From: Stappia indica
GTDB taxonomy: Bacteria > Pseudomonadota > Alphaproteobacteria > Rhizobiales > Stappiaceae
Length of the DNA stretch: 64,000 nt
Assembly: GCF_001696535.1 (NCBI RefSeq)
Contig: NZ_MBQE01000005.1
Coordinates: 496,001-560,000 of the forward strand
Reading direction: 5' to 3'
Within the stretch, counting starts at the first letter, position 1, and each line of letters begins with the position of its first letter. This document shows, in pieces, positions 34,911 to 42,831 of the stretch. The notes below the pieces were generated by a model that was not told where the DNA came from, did not search any database, and saw only the letters and a list, made by a program, of their open reading frames with translations. The position numbers and the translations under genes are program-made.

Positions 34911-35768
34911 TCAGCCCGCCCAGCCGCGCCGCTGCGCGATCAGCTGCCAGCCCTCTTCGACCCATTCGGCACGGATGCTGTGCCCGCCCGAGTGCAGGCA
35001 CATTTCCAGCAGGCCCCGGCCGTTGCCGGCCTCCTGCATCTGGCAGGCGAGGCCCTGCGCCGGCGCGTCTTTCGGGAAGTCGGGCGCAACGCCCGCCTTC
35101 CGCTGCCACAGGGCAAGGCTCTTGGCGACGTCCGACTGCCGCCAGTGCTCGCCGATCGCCCGTCCTTCCAGCGGTACCGTCTTGTCGGCCGTGCCGTGCA
35201 CATGCACCAGCATCGGCACCGGCGAGGGGCAGGCTTCCGGCACCGGGTCCCAGAACGCGCCTGCCACCGCCACATAGCCGGCGAAGAGCTCGCCCTCGCG
35301 GCAGGCGATGTTCCAGGTCATCGATCCGCCCATCGAGAAGCCGGTCAGCACTGTCTTCTCGCCGGAAATGCCGAAACGGTCCTTCAGATCGGCGGCCAGC
35401 GCCCGGAAGAAGGCGAACTCGTCGCGCAGCTGCCGCGGCGCGCCGGGATAGGACCACGTGCCGCCCGCTCCCTGCGGGGCGATGAAGGCGACGCCCAGCC
35501 GCTCGGCGAGCCGCGCCCAGGCGACGTTGCGCATCTCCGCCTCGGCCGTGCCGCTCCATCCGTGCAGGAAGATGATCGCCCCCTTCGGCGCGCCCCCTTG
35601 CGGCAGGCGGATGCGGTATTCGCCGCCTGCAATGGCGCAGGGCGTCTCGACGCCGCAGCCCGGGCCGATGCCGGCGGCCGCGGCGGGCGGGGCTGAAAGC
35701 AGCAGGCCGGCCAGCGCAGCGGCGGCAAGCGGGGGCAGGGTGCGGGCGAAAGACGCGGGACAGGACAT
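34911..35768 (-). CDS. Secreted PHB-depolymerase/feruloyl-esterase-like hydrolase
   Basis: This 285-residue protein has a Sec signal peptide (hydrophobic core then SAPPAAAAG near residue 30). The esterase domain of the PHB depolymerase/LpqC family follows. The oxyanion segment is IIFLHGWSGTA near 60, the nucleophile lies in LTGFSMGGSMTW (Gly-x-Ser-x-Gly), VHVHGTADKTVP carries the acid near 190, and HSGGHSI holds the His. The substrate is unknown; family members cleave polyester, feruloyl or acetyl esters. GGGAG lies 6 bases before ATG 35768. Confidence 0.83.
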   Translation of the reverse strand: MSCPASFARTLPPLAAAALAGLLLSAPPAAAAGIGPGCGVETPCAIAGGEYRIRLPQGGAPKGAIIFLHGWSGTAEAEMRNVAWARLAERLGVAFIAPQGAGGTWSYPGAPRQLRDEFAFFRALAADLKDRFGISGEKTVLTGFSMGGSMTWNIACREGELFAGYVAVAGAFWDPVPEACPSPVPMLVHVHGTADKTVPLEGRAIGEHWRQSDVAKSLALWQRKAGVAPDFPKDAPAQGLACQMQEAGNGRGLLEMCLHSGGHSIRAEWVEEGWQLIAQRRGWAG

Positions 35769-35940
35769 CGGCAGCTCCCGGGAAAGCGGAATGCATGACG
35801 GATCGGGGCTCCAGCATGGGCCCGTCCGCCGTTTCCCGGCAAGCGTGTCCTGCGCGGTTCCCCTCACGCTTTGGTGAAGGTCGCCGCCCGACCTGCTGCG
35901 GCGAGTTCGGGATATGTCCCGCCCGGCAGCGCAAGCGCGA

Positions 35941-36063
35941 CTAGAGGATCGCCCAGCGGATGAGGCTGGCGATCACGAACAGCGTCGCCACGCCCGCCAG
36001 CCACAGCCCGGCGAACCAGGCGAGCCGCTGGTAGAGCGGCCGCTCGGATCCGTCCCGCGTCAT
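35941..36063 (-). CDS. DUF2474 small membrane subunit of bd oxidase
   Basis: This 40-residue protein has one membrane helix (WFAGLWLAGVATLFVIASLIRW) after a short basic head. It matches DUF2474, a CydX-like peptide encoded after cyanide-insensitive-type cydB genes and thought to stabilise the oxidase. Its ATG shares a base with the cydB stop (TGATG). Confidence 0.8.
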   Translation of the reverse strand: MTRDGSERPLYQRLAWFAGLWLAGVATLFVIASLIRWAIL

Positions 36064-37070
36064 CAGTGATAGCCCTCGTCGGGTCGCACCTTGCCGCGGA
36101 ACACCCAGTAGGCGTAGCCTGTATAGGCGAGGATCATCGGGATCAGCACCGCCGCGCCGACCAGCAGGAACTCCAGCGAGCTGTCGGGTGCTGCCGCCTG
36201 CCAGATGGTGATCGAGGTCGGCACCACATAGGGGAACAGGCTGACGCCGAGCCCGACGAAGGTGACCAGGAACAGCCCCAGGCTCGCCAGGAACGGCAGC
36301 CCGTCGCGGGTCGAGCGCAGGCTGGAGAACAGCAGCACGGCAAGCGCGACCACGAAGAGCGGCACTGGCGCGGTGTAGAAGAGCTGCGGGAACTCGAACC
36401 AGCGCGCGGCGAACTGCGGATGCAGGGCCGGCGTCCACAGGCTGACCACGGCGATCATCGCCAGCAGCAAGGCGCCGAGCACCGTCGCCTTCTCGCGGAA
36501 ATGCTCCTGCATCGGCCCTTCGCATTTCCACACCAGCCAGGTGGCGCCGAGCAGCGCATAGCCGATCACGACGGCAAGGCCGGTCAGCAGCGAGAACGGC
36601 GTCAGCCAGTCGAGCCAGCCGCCGGCATAGGCGCGCCCCTCCACCTCGATGCCCTGGATGATGGCGCCGAGCGCGATACCCTGCGCCAGCGCGGCGGTCA
36701 GCGAGCCGAGGAAGAAGGCGACGTCCCACACCCATTGCCGGTGCGCCGGCGCCTTGAAGCGGAACTCGAAGACGACGCCGCGGAAGATCAGGCCGAACAG
36801 CATCGCCATGATCGGCACGTAGAGCGCGGGCATCAGCACCGCATAGGCCAGCGGGAAGACGGCATAGAGCCCGCCGCCGCCCAGCACCAGCCAGGTCTCG
36901 TTGCCGTCCCACACCGGGGCGACGGAATTCATCATCACGTCGCGCTCGGCCTTGGAGCGGGCGGTGGGAAACAGGATCCCGAGGCCGAGGTCGAAGCCGT
37001 CCAGCACCACATAGAGAAACACGGCGGTGGCGATCAGCAGGGCCCAGATCAGGGCGAGGTCGAAGATCAT
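36063..37070 (-). CDS. cydB: Cytochrome bd ubiquinol oxidase subunit II
   Basis: This 335-residue subunit has eight to nine membrane helices. The N-terminal FLYVVLDGFDLGLGILFP and the SVAPVWDGNETWLVLGGGGLYAVFP block are CydB signatures, the latter contributing to ligand and proton pathways. It forms the oxidase with CydA, encoded just upstream with 4 bases between. ATG 37070 is the first Met that begins at the known N-terminal helix; the frame is open to 37103. Confidence 0.95.
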   Translation of the reverse strand: MIFDLALIWALLIATAVFLYVVLDGFDLGLGILFPTARSKAERDVMMNSVAPVWDGNETWLVLGGGGLYAVFPLAYAVLMPALYVPIMAMLFGLIFRGVVFEFRFKAPAHRQWVWDVAFFLGSLTAALAQGIALGAIIQGIEVEGRAYAGGWLDWLTPFSLLTGLAVVIGYALLGATWLVWKCEGPMQEHFREKATVLGALLLAMIAVVSLWTPALHPQFAARWFEFPQLFYTAPVPLFVVALAVLLFSSLRSTRDGLPFLASLGLFLVTFVGLGVSLFPYVVPTSITIWQAAAPDSSLEFLLVGAAVLIPMILAYTGYAYWVFRGKVRPDEGYH

Positions 37071-37074
37071 GGCT

Positions 37075-38481
37075 CTACTCCGCCGGCTTGGGTTCGTCTG
37101 CATAGGCGGGGGCGGGCGTCACGCCGGCCGCGCGGGTCGGCTCGCCCTTTTCCGGCCCCTGCGCATCGCCGCCCGGCCGCTTGCCCATGGCTTTCAGGAT
37201 GTAGCCGGTGCCGATGCCGAAGACGATGAAATAGACCACGATGAAGATCACCAGCGAGGTCGCCACCGCCGGTGCGTCGACCGGCGAGATGCTGTCGCTG
37301 GTGCGCAGCAATCCGTAGACCGTGTAGGGCTGGCGGCCGACCTCGGTGGTGATCCAGCCGGCCAGCACGGCGATGAAGCCGGTCGGCCCCATCAGCAGCA
37401 CGGCCCGGTGGAACAGCGGCGTCTCGGCGAGCGTTCCTCGCCAGCGCAGGTAAAGGCTCCACACGCCGATGCCCAGCATCAGGAAGCCGATGCCCACCAT
37501 CACGCGGAAGGAGAAGAAGACGATCGAGGCATTCGGCCAGTCCTCGCGCGGGAAGTCCTTCAACCCCGGCACCCGCCCGTCGAGCGAATGCGTCAGGATC
37601 AGGCTGCCGAGCTTGGGCACCTCGATCCGGTAATGCGTCTCGGCCGCGTCCATGTCGGGGATGCCGAACAGGATCAGTGGCGCGCCGTTCTCGCCCTCGA
37701 AATGGCCCTCCATCGCAGCGATCTTGGCCGGCTGGTGCTCCAGCGTGTTCAGCCCGTGCATGTCGCCGGCCATGATCTGCACCGGCGTGACGAGCGCGGC
37801 CATCCACATCGCCATCGACAGCATCACCTTGGCGCCCTCGTTGCCGCGCTCCTTCAGGAGGTGCCAGGCGCCGACCGCACCGACGACGAAGGCGGTGGTC
37901 AGATAGGCGGCCAGCATCATGTGGACGAGGCGATAGGGGAAGGAGGGGTTGAAGACGATCTCGAACCAGTTTTCGGGGATGAACTGGCCGGCCTCGTTGA
38001 TCGCGTAGCCGGCCGGCGTCTGCATCCAGCTGTTCACCGACAGGATCCAGAAGCCCGACAGCGCGGTGCCGAAGGCGACCATCGCGGTCGCCATGAAATG
38101 CAGCCGCGGCCCCACCCGGTTGAGTCCGAACAGCATGATGCCGAGGAAGCCGGCCTCCAGGAAGAAGGCGGACAGCACCTCGTAGCCCATCAGCGGGCCG
38201 AGCACGGGGCCCGTCTTGTCGGAGAACACCGACCAGTTGGTGCCGAACTGGTAGGTCATCACGATGCCGGAGACGACGCCCATGCCGAAGGCGACGGCGA
38301 AGATCTTCAGCCAGTATTTGAAGAGCTGCAGGTAGACCTCGCGCCGGGTCGCCAGCCACAGGCCTTCCAGCACCATCAGATAGCTTGCAAGGCCGATGGT
38401 GAAGGACGGGAAGATGATGTGGAACGACACGGTGAACGCGAACTGGAAGCGCGCCAGGTCGATTGCGGAAAAGTCCATCAT
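37075..38481 (-). CDS. cydA: Cytochrome bd ubiquinol oxidase subunit I, CIO type
   Basis: This 468-residue heme subunit oxidises quinol and reduces oxygen. The heme b595 His lies in FTVSFHIIFPSF near residue 20. The GWITTEVGRQPYTVYGLLRT block near 385 is the GRQPW quinol/heme d motif; the Trp is Tyr here. The Q-loop is short, as in cyanide-insensitive (CioA) oxidases. The operon order is cydA, cydB, DUF2474. No cydDC assembly transporter is next to it, as is usual for CIO loci. It is probably used at low oxygen or under respiratory inhibition; no FNR box was found in the gap upstream. Confidence 0.95.
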   Translation of the reverse strand: MMDFSAIDLARFQFAFTVSFHIIFPSFTIGLASYLMVLEGLWLATRREVYLQLFKYWLKIFAVAFGMGVVSGIVMTYQFGTNWSVFSDKTGPVLGPLMGYEVLSAFFLEAGFLGIMLFGLNRVGPRLHFMATAMVAFGTALSGFWILSVNSWMQTPAGYAINEAGQFIPENWFEIVFNPSFPYRLVHMMLAAYLTTAFVVGAVGAWHLLKERGNEGAKVMLSMAMWMAALVTPVQIMAGDMHGLNTLEHQPAKIAAMEGHFEGENGAPLILFGIPDMDAAETHYRIEVPKLGSLILTHSLDGRVPGLKDFPREDWPNASIVFFSFRVMVGIGFLMLGIGVWSLYLRWRGTLAETPLFHRAVLLMGPTGFIAVLAGWITTEVGRQPYTVYGLLRTSDSISPVDAPAVATSLVIFIVVYFIVFGIGTGYILKAMGKRPGGDAQGPEKGEPTRAAGVTPAPAYADEPKPAE

Positions 38482-38844
38482 ACTGGCTCCTTCGCGGGTC
38501 TGGCCGGGCCGCCGCGACCCTTGCTTGCTCCGCCGGTTCCCGCCCGCGGGACGGGCAGGCGGGGTCCTCGGTCCGGAAACTTGCGCGCGTACCGGGACTT
38601 GACCATGCGACCGATTGAAGCCCGACCCTTGGCGTGTGGCAACCCCCGCGGGCGGAAATGACCGGTTCCGGCCTTTCCCGGGCTCCCGGCACGGTCAGGA
38701 TGCGCGGAATGTCGCAACACGCGCGGAACTTGCGCGTCTTGGCGAGAAAGACCGGATTTCAGGTGTTTCGCAGGCCCTTGCGCCCTTTCCGCCCCTCGTC
38801 GAAACGGCTAGGTTGCCGCTACGCAAATCTGCGACAGGGGCCTC
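38482..38844. other. Divergent intergenic region, nothing clear
   Basis: This 363-base gap lies between cydA (minus) and the fatty-acid hydroxylase gene (plus). It is GC-rich; I see no FNR/Anr-type TTGAT-N4-ATCAA box, no long hairpin and no convincing promoter. Confidence 0.5.
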
Positions 38845-39615
38845 ATGATACCGCTTCCCTCCGGTTGGCCTGGTTTCCTTGCGGTCTGGGCCGCGGCCTA
38901 TGTCGTGCTCGTGCTGCTCTATCTGGGATTCGGACTGGCCCTGGTCGCCGCGAACCGCCGCCATCCCGAGGCGCGCATCCAGAAGGTCCGGCGTTCCGAC
39001 CGGGCTGCCGCCGAAATCCGCCAGAGCCTCCTCGCCCTCGTCTGGGTCGCCGGATATGTCGCCGGCGGTCTCTGGCTGCAGGCGAACGGCTATGCGCTGT
39101 TCCAGCCGGGAGAGCTGACGCTGCTCTCCTTCCTCGGCTGGTCCTTGGTGTCCGCCATTGCCTACGACACCTGGTTCTACTGGTTCCACCGGGCGATGCA
39201 CACCAGGGCGCTGTTCCGTTTCCACGCCCTGCACCACCGCTCGGTCACGCCGACGCCCTGGGCCAACAATTCCGACGGTTTCCTCGGTACGGCGGCAGAG
39301 CAGGCCTATTTCCTGGTGGCCCCGCTGCTGCTGCCGATCCCGCCGCTCGTCCTGATCCTGCACAAGATCTACGACCAGGGCAGCGGCGTGATCGGCCATT
39401 GCGGTTATGAATATGTCGCATCGCCGGGCGCGCGGCGGCCCTGGCCGCTGGTCTGCACCACCTTCCACGACCTGCATCACTCGAATTTCCGCTGCAATTT
39501 CAGCAACACCTTCTCGGTCTGGGACCGGGCGATGGGCACGCTGCACCCGTCCTACGACCGCAAGGTCGAGGAGATGGAGCATCCCTTGCGCGAAGGGCCG
39601 GGCGGCGCCGCCTGA
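38845..39615 (+). CDS. Sterol desaturase / fatty acid hydroxylase family protein
   Basis: This 256-residue membrane di-iron oxygenase has all three histidine boxes: HRAMH near residue 112, HALHHRS near 126 and HDLHHSNF near 213. Two or three membrane helices precede and separate them. Family members hydroxylate or desaturate lipids (hopanoids, ornithine lipids, carotenoids, fatty acids), and the substrate cannot be read. It stands alone and converges on the channel gene with 12 bases between. Confidence 0.88.
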   Translation: MIPLPSGWPGFLAVWAAAYVVLVLLYLGFGLALVAANRRHPEARIQKVRRSDRAAAEIRQSLLALVWVAGYVAGGLWLQANGYALFQPGELTLLSFLGWSLVSAIAYDTWFYWFHRAMHTRALFRFHALHHRSVTPTPWANNSDGFLGTAAEQAYFLVAPLLLPIPPLVLILHKIYDQGSGVIGHCGYEYVASPGARRPWPLVCTTFHDLHHSNFRCNFSNTFSVWDRAMGTLHPSYDRKVEEMEHPLREGPGGAA

Positions 39616-39627
39616 CGCCCGCCGGGG

Positions 39628-40446
39628 TCAGCGCCAGTCGCCCTCGGTCGGGATGTTGAGCGAAATGCCGCAATGCTTGCAGTGGACGGCGTCCGGATCG
39701 TGCCGGCTCAGGCCGCATTCCGGGCATTTGTGCGCCACCTTCAGCGGCCGGAAGATCGTCTGGACCAGCCTGAGGAACAGTCCGACGCCGACGATCATGA
39801 TCAGGATGGTCAGCAGCCGCCCGTATGCGTCGGTCATGATGATGTCGCCGAACCCGGTCGTGGTCAGCGTCGTCACCGTGAAATAGAGCGCATCGAGAAA
39901 CGTATCGATGCCGGGGTTGCGGCCCTTTTCCAGCACATGCACCGCCGCCGAGACGACGAAGATGAACACCGTCAGGTTGACCAGCGCCTGGATCACCTGT
40001 TCGTTGCGGCGGAAGAACGGCATGTGCCCCTGCAACTCGCGGATCAGGTGATAGGAGCGCAGCAGCCGCAGCATCCGCACCACCAGGAGCAGGGCCAGTC
40101 CCTCGACGACCGCGCTGGCGAACAGCGAGGCGATCACCACCGCATCGGCCAGCGCCATGAAGCTGATCATCGCCTTGAACGGCCGGCTGGCGGCGGCCAG
40201 CCGCAGCAGGTAGTCGGCCAGCATCACCGCGCCGATCACGTAGTCGAGCCGGTGGTCCGTCCCGTTGAGGCCGAACAGGATCGAGGCGAAGAAATAGGAG
40301 ATGGCGAGGAAATCGAAGACCAGAAGCCCCATCCGCCAGTAGCGCGAGCGGGCCGAGCTGCCGAAATAGAGCCGGCGCACGGCAGAGCGGAAACGGGTGA
40401 AGGGCGGGTCCTGCGGTTCGGCCTCGGGGCGTGTCTCGGCGGTCAT
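39628..40446 (-). CDS. Voltage-gated-type K+ channel with C-terminal zinc ribbon
   Basis: This 272-residue ion-transport protein has six membrane helices. S4 carries regularly spaced Arg (VRMLRLLRSYHLIREL), the pore loop is TLTTTGFGDI (a TxGFGD potassium filter) and S6 is ILIMIVGVGLFLRLVQ. The last 40 residues form a zinc ribbon with paired Cys (CPEC and CKHC). Such a ribbon could sense metal or redox state or mediate assembly. The ATG at 40446 follows the known family N-terminus; the frame is open to 40548. Confidence 0.85.
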   Translation of the reverse strand: MTAETRPEAEPQDPPFTRFRSAVRRLYFGSSARSRYWRMGLLVFDFLAISYFFASILFGLNGTDHRLDYVIGAVMLADYLLRLAAASRPFKAMISFMALADAVVIASLFASAVVEGLALLLVVRMLRLLRSYHLIRELQGHMPFFRRNEQVIQALVNLTVFIFVVSAAVHVLEKGRNPGIDTFLDALYFTVTTLTTTGFGDIIMTDAYGRLLTILIMIVGVGLFLRLVQTIFRPLKVAHKCPECGLSRHDPDAVHCKHCGISLNIPTEGDWR

Positions 40447-40630
40447 GGCGCGATCATGCGCAGCGCTTTCCGGCGCGGTCAATCGCGCGCGCCGCTTCCC
40501 GCCGCCGCCATCCCACGATCCTGCCGCGGGCCGCTTCGAAACCTGCACGCAAAAACCGCATAAGGGATTCTACACATCCGCCCGCGAGATTGAATCTTTG
40601 GACTCCGATGCGAATCGGCGCAAGGTTTTG

Positions 40631-40638
40631 TTAACCAT
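40631..40638 (+). promoter_or_regulatory. TTAACCAT box, possible CtrA half-site
   Basis: This is a second TTAACCAT in the window, 51 bases before the 96-residue hypothetical gene, in a short A/T-richer stretch. It is only a half-site match. Confidence 0.25.
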
Positions 40639-40688
40639 TTCAGCAGCGGCGGGGCCAACCTGCCGCAGGGTATTTCCCGGGGAGCGTC

Positions 40689-40979
40689 ATGTCTGCTTTT
40701 GTCCAGTCCCTGCCGACCTTGAACGACAGCCTGCGCTTTGCCGAGCAGCATGTCGGCGACATCCTGCACACGCCGAAATCCCCGGACGGCGCGGCCTATC
40801 GTTTCATCGTGCGCGGGACGGGACGCTTCGGCAACGGCGCGCGCAGCGGCAGCCCGTGCGAGGTGCTGGCCGCCACCCGGCGCGAGGCGGAGCTGCGCCG
40901 CCTGCATGCGGTCGCCACCAGCATCGCGCAATATCTGGAAGAGCGCATCGCCGCCGAAAGCCCGCTCGCCGCCGAGTAG
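40689..40979 (+). CDS. Hypothetical protein, 96 residues
   Basis: I do not recognise this protein. It is small and soluble. An N-terminal helix (LPTLNDSLRFAEQHVGDIL) is followed by a beta-rich stretch (AYRFIVRGTGRFGNGARSG) and a C-terminal helix rich in Arg and Glu. GGGGAG lies about 6 bases before ATG 40689, and a TTAACCAT box lies upstream. It ends 7 bases before the convergent dipeptidase gene. Confidence 0.65.
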   Translation: MSAFVQSLPTLNDSLRFAEQHVGDILHTPKSPDGAAYRFIVRGTGRFGNGARSGSPCEVLAATRREAELRRLHAVATSIAQYLEERIAAESPLAAE

Positions 40980-40986
40980 CCGCCCC

Positions 40987-42036
40987 TCAGTTCCAAGTCC
41001 GCTCCAGCACCGACAGCCAGTTCTTCCAGGCGATCTTCTCGATCAGCTCCTCGCCGTAACCCGCCTCGCGGAAGGCCTGCAGCAGCACCGGCAGGCCGGC
41101 CACGTCGCCGACGGCGCGCGGCACCATGCAGCCGTCGAAATCCGACCCCAGCGCCACCCCGTCCTCGCCGAGCCGCGACAGCATGTGGTCCGTGTGCCGC
41201 ACCATCACCTCCAGCGGCGTGTCGGAGATGTTGGCCCCGTCCGGCCGCAGGAAGGCGACGTGGAAGTTGAGCCCGGCCAGGCCGCGGCTTTCGGCGATGG
41301 CGTCGAGCTGCCGGTCGGTCAGGTTGCGGGCCGAGGGGCACACCGCATGGGCGTTGGAATGGGAGGCGACGAGCGGCCGGTCGCTGAGCGCAGCGACATC
41401 CCAGAAGCCCTTCTCGGTCAGGTGCGACAGGTCGACCATGATCTTCAGTCGGTTGCAGGCGCGCACCAGCTCCTTGCCCGCATCCGTCAGGCCCGGCCCC
41501 GTGTCGGGCGAAGAGGGGCAGGCCATCGGCACCCCGTCGCCGAAGATGTTCGGCCGGCTCCACACCGGGCCGAGCGAGCGCAGGCCGGCGGCGTGCAGCA
41601 CCTCCAGCGCGGTCATGTCGGCGTCGATCGCCTCCGCGCCTTCCACATGCATCACCATAGCGAGCTTTCCGTCCGCCATCGCCGCACGGATCTCGGCGGC
41701 AGTCCGGCAGATCCGCACCTCGCCGGCGCTCTCGCGCTCCAGCCGCAGCGCCCGGGCGAACATGCGCAGCGTGAAGGCGAGCGCGTCCGGCTGGGCGACT
41801 TCGGCGAAGTTCGCCGGATCGTCCGGGTCGTAGCGCACCTTCAGCGCGTCCCCCAGCTGCGAGGGAACGTAGATAGCGAAGAGCCCGCCGGCGAAGCGTC
41901 CCTTGCGGGCGCGCGGCAGGTCGATGTGATCGCGCGCCGCGCGGTCGAAGAACGAGCGTTCGCGCGGCGTGCCGGCGCCGAGCTCCAGCTTGAGCAGCGT
42001 GTCGTTATGGCCGTCGAAGACGGGGATCTGGCTCAT
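40987..42036 (-). CDS. Membrane dipeptidase (peptidase family M19)
   Basis: This 349-residue zinc dipeptidase is of the renal-dipeptidase family. Metal and active-site residues are visible: His-x-Asp in FDGHNDTLL near residue 10, the bridging Glu in MHVEGAEAI near 125, and His residues in VDLSHLTEKG and VASHSNAHAV near 190-215. No signal peptide is seen. It lies on the same strand, 117 bases downstream of the RiPP operon's last gene, behind two hairpins. It could help trim the peptide product, or be an unrelated D,L-dipeptidase. Confidence 0.88.
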   Translation of the reverse strand: MSQIPVFDGHNDTLLKLELGAGTPRERSFFDRAARDHIDLPRARKGRFAGGLFAIYVPSQLGDALKVRYDPDDPANFAEVAQPDALAFTLRMFARALRLERESAGEVRICRTAAEIRAAMADGKLAMVMHVEGAEAIDADMTALEVLHAAGLRSLGPVWSRPNIFGDGVPMACPSSPDTGPGLTDAGKELVRACNRLKIMVDLSHLTEKGFWDVAALSDRPLVASHSNAHAVCPSARNLTDRQLDAIAESRGLAGLNFHVAFLRPDGANISDTPLEVMVRHTDHMLSRLGEDGVALGSDFDGCMVPRAVGDVAGLPVLLQAFREAGYGEELIEKIAWKNWLSVLERTWN

Positions 42037-42079
42037 TCGGATGCGGTCCTGGGAGAGGGGCGTGCGGGGCGGGCTGACA

Positions 42080-42101
42080 GGCCCGGGACCTTGCCCGGGC
42101 C
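42080..42101 (-). terminator. Hairpin after RiPP operon
   Basis: An 8-bp perfect stem (GGCCCGGG / CCCGGGCC) with a 6-base loop lies between the cupin-like gene and the dipeptidase. It lacks a U-run, so it is a candidate only. Confidence 0.4.
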
Positions 42102-42119
42102 GTTGCCGCCAGTGTCGCC

Positions 42120-42144
42120 GCCCCTTGCCCGCGGCGCAAGGGGC
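42120..42144 (-). terminator. Second hairpin after RiPP operon
   Basis: A 9-bp perfect stem (GCCCCTTGC / GCAAGGGGC) with a 7-base loop begins 10 bases after the cupin-like gene stop. No U-run follows on either strand. Confidence 0.45.
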
Positions 42145-42153
42145 CTCGCCCGC

Positions 42154-42831
42154 TCAGCAGATGAGCCGCTGGCCGCGCGGCGGGGGGCGGTGATCCGTCA
42201 GCCGCGCCAGATCCGGCCGTGTCCCTTCGCCGAAGGCCAGCGTCGCGGAGACCGAGCCGCCCGCCGAATAGGTGCCGTGCCAGGTTCCCGCCGGCACCAG
42301 CAGCCAGTCGCCGGGCTCCAGCTGGGCAAAGCGCATCTCCTCAGGCAGCACCAGCGGCTGGCCCTCGTGCTCGGCCGCGCCGGCCGCCTCGTCCGCCACC
42401 ACGTTGCGGCGCGGATCGGCGAGCGCCGGCTCGCCGGCCACCTGCCACAGCTTGCGGCCCGACAGCTGCACCACGATCACCGTGCGCGCGTCGAAATGCA
42501 GCGGCGTGCCGGCGCCCGGCGGCGAGATGTAGAGATTGACCCGGTCGATCGCCCGCGCCTCGATTCCCGCCGGAGCGAGCCGGGCGGGCAACTCCGGCAC
42601 CACCGCCTCCAGGTTCATGAAGCAATAGGTGCCGCGCCGCCCGGCTGGGCGCAGGCCGATGCCCAGATGCTCCTCGCAGTGGCGTCCCTGCGCGTCCCGG
42701 TAGACCAGCTTGCCGGGGCTGCCCGCCAGCGCCCGCAGCACCATTTCGTCGGCCGGGGCCGTCAGCACCGCCGGGTTGCGGCCCATGGCGACCGGCACGT
42801 CCGCCGGCAGCGGGGCGGCGGGCGCGTTCAC
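42154..42831 (-). CDS. JmjC/cupin-like iron oxygenase, RiPP operon
   Basis: This 225-residue protein has a cupin fold of the JmjC/Cupin_4 type. The iron-binding His-x-Asp is in GTPLHFDARTVIVVQLSGRKLW (H112, D114), and the distal His is in VPAGTWHGTYS (H185), after a GDWLLVP strand. That is the facial triad of 2-oxoglutarate-dependent hydroxylases such as ribosomal-protein arginine or histidine hydroxylases. It starts at GTG 42831, overlapping the SagB stop (GTGA), and is last of the four-gene operon. A role in oxidising the repeat precursor is inferred from position. Confidence 0.75.
   Translation of the reverse strand: MNAPAAPLPADVPVAMGRNPAVLTAPADEMVLRALAGSPGKLVYRDAQGRHCEEHLGIGLRPAGRRGTYCFMNLEAVVPELPARLAPAGIEARAIDRVNLYISPPGAGTPLHFDARTVIVVQLSGRKLWQVAGEPALADPRRNVVADEAAGAAEHEGQPLVLPEEMRFAQLEPGDWLLVPAGTWHGTYSAGGSVSATLAFGEGTRPDLARLTDHRPPPRGQRLIC

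Noticed and set aside
38482-38844. An FNR/Anr box for the bd oxidase
   Set aside because: No TTGAT-N4-ATCAA match with acceptable mismatches was seen.
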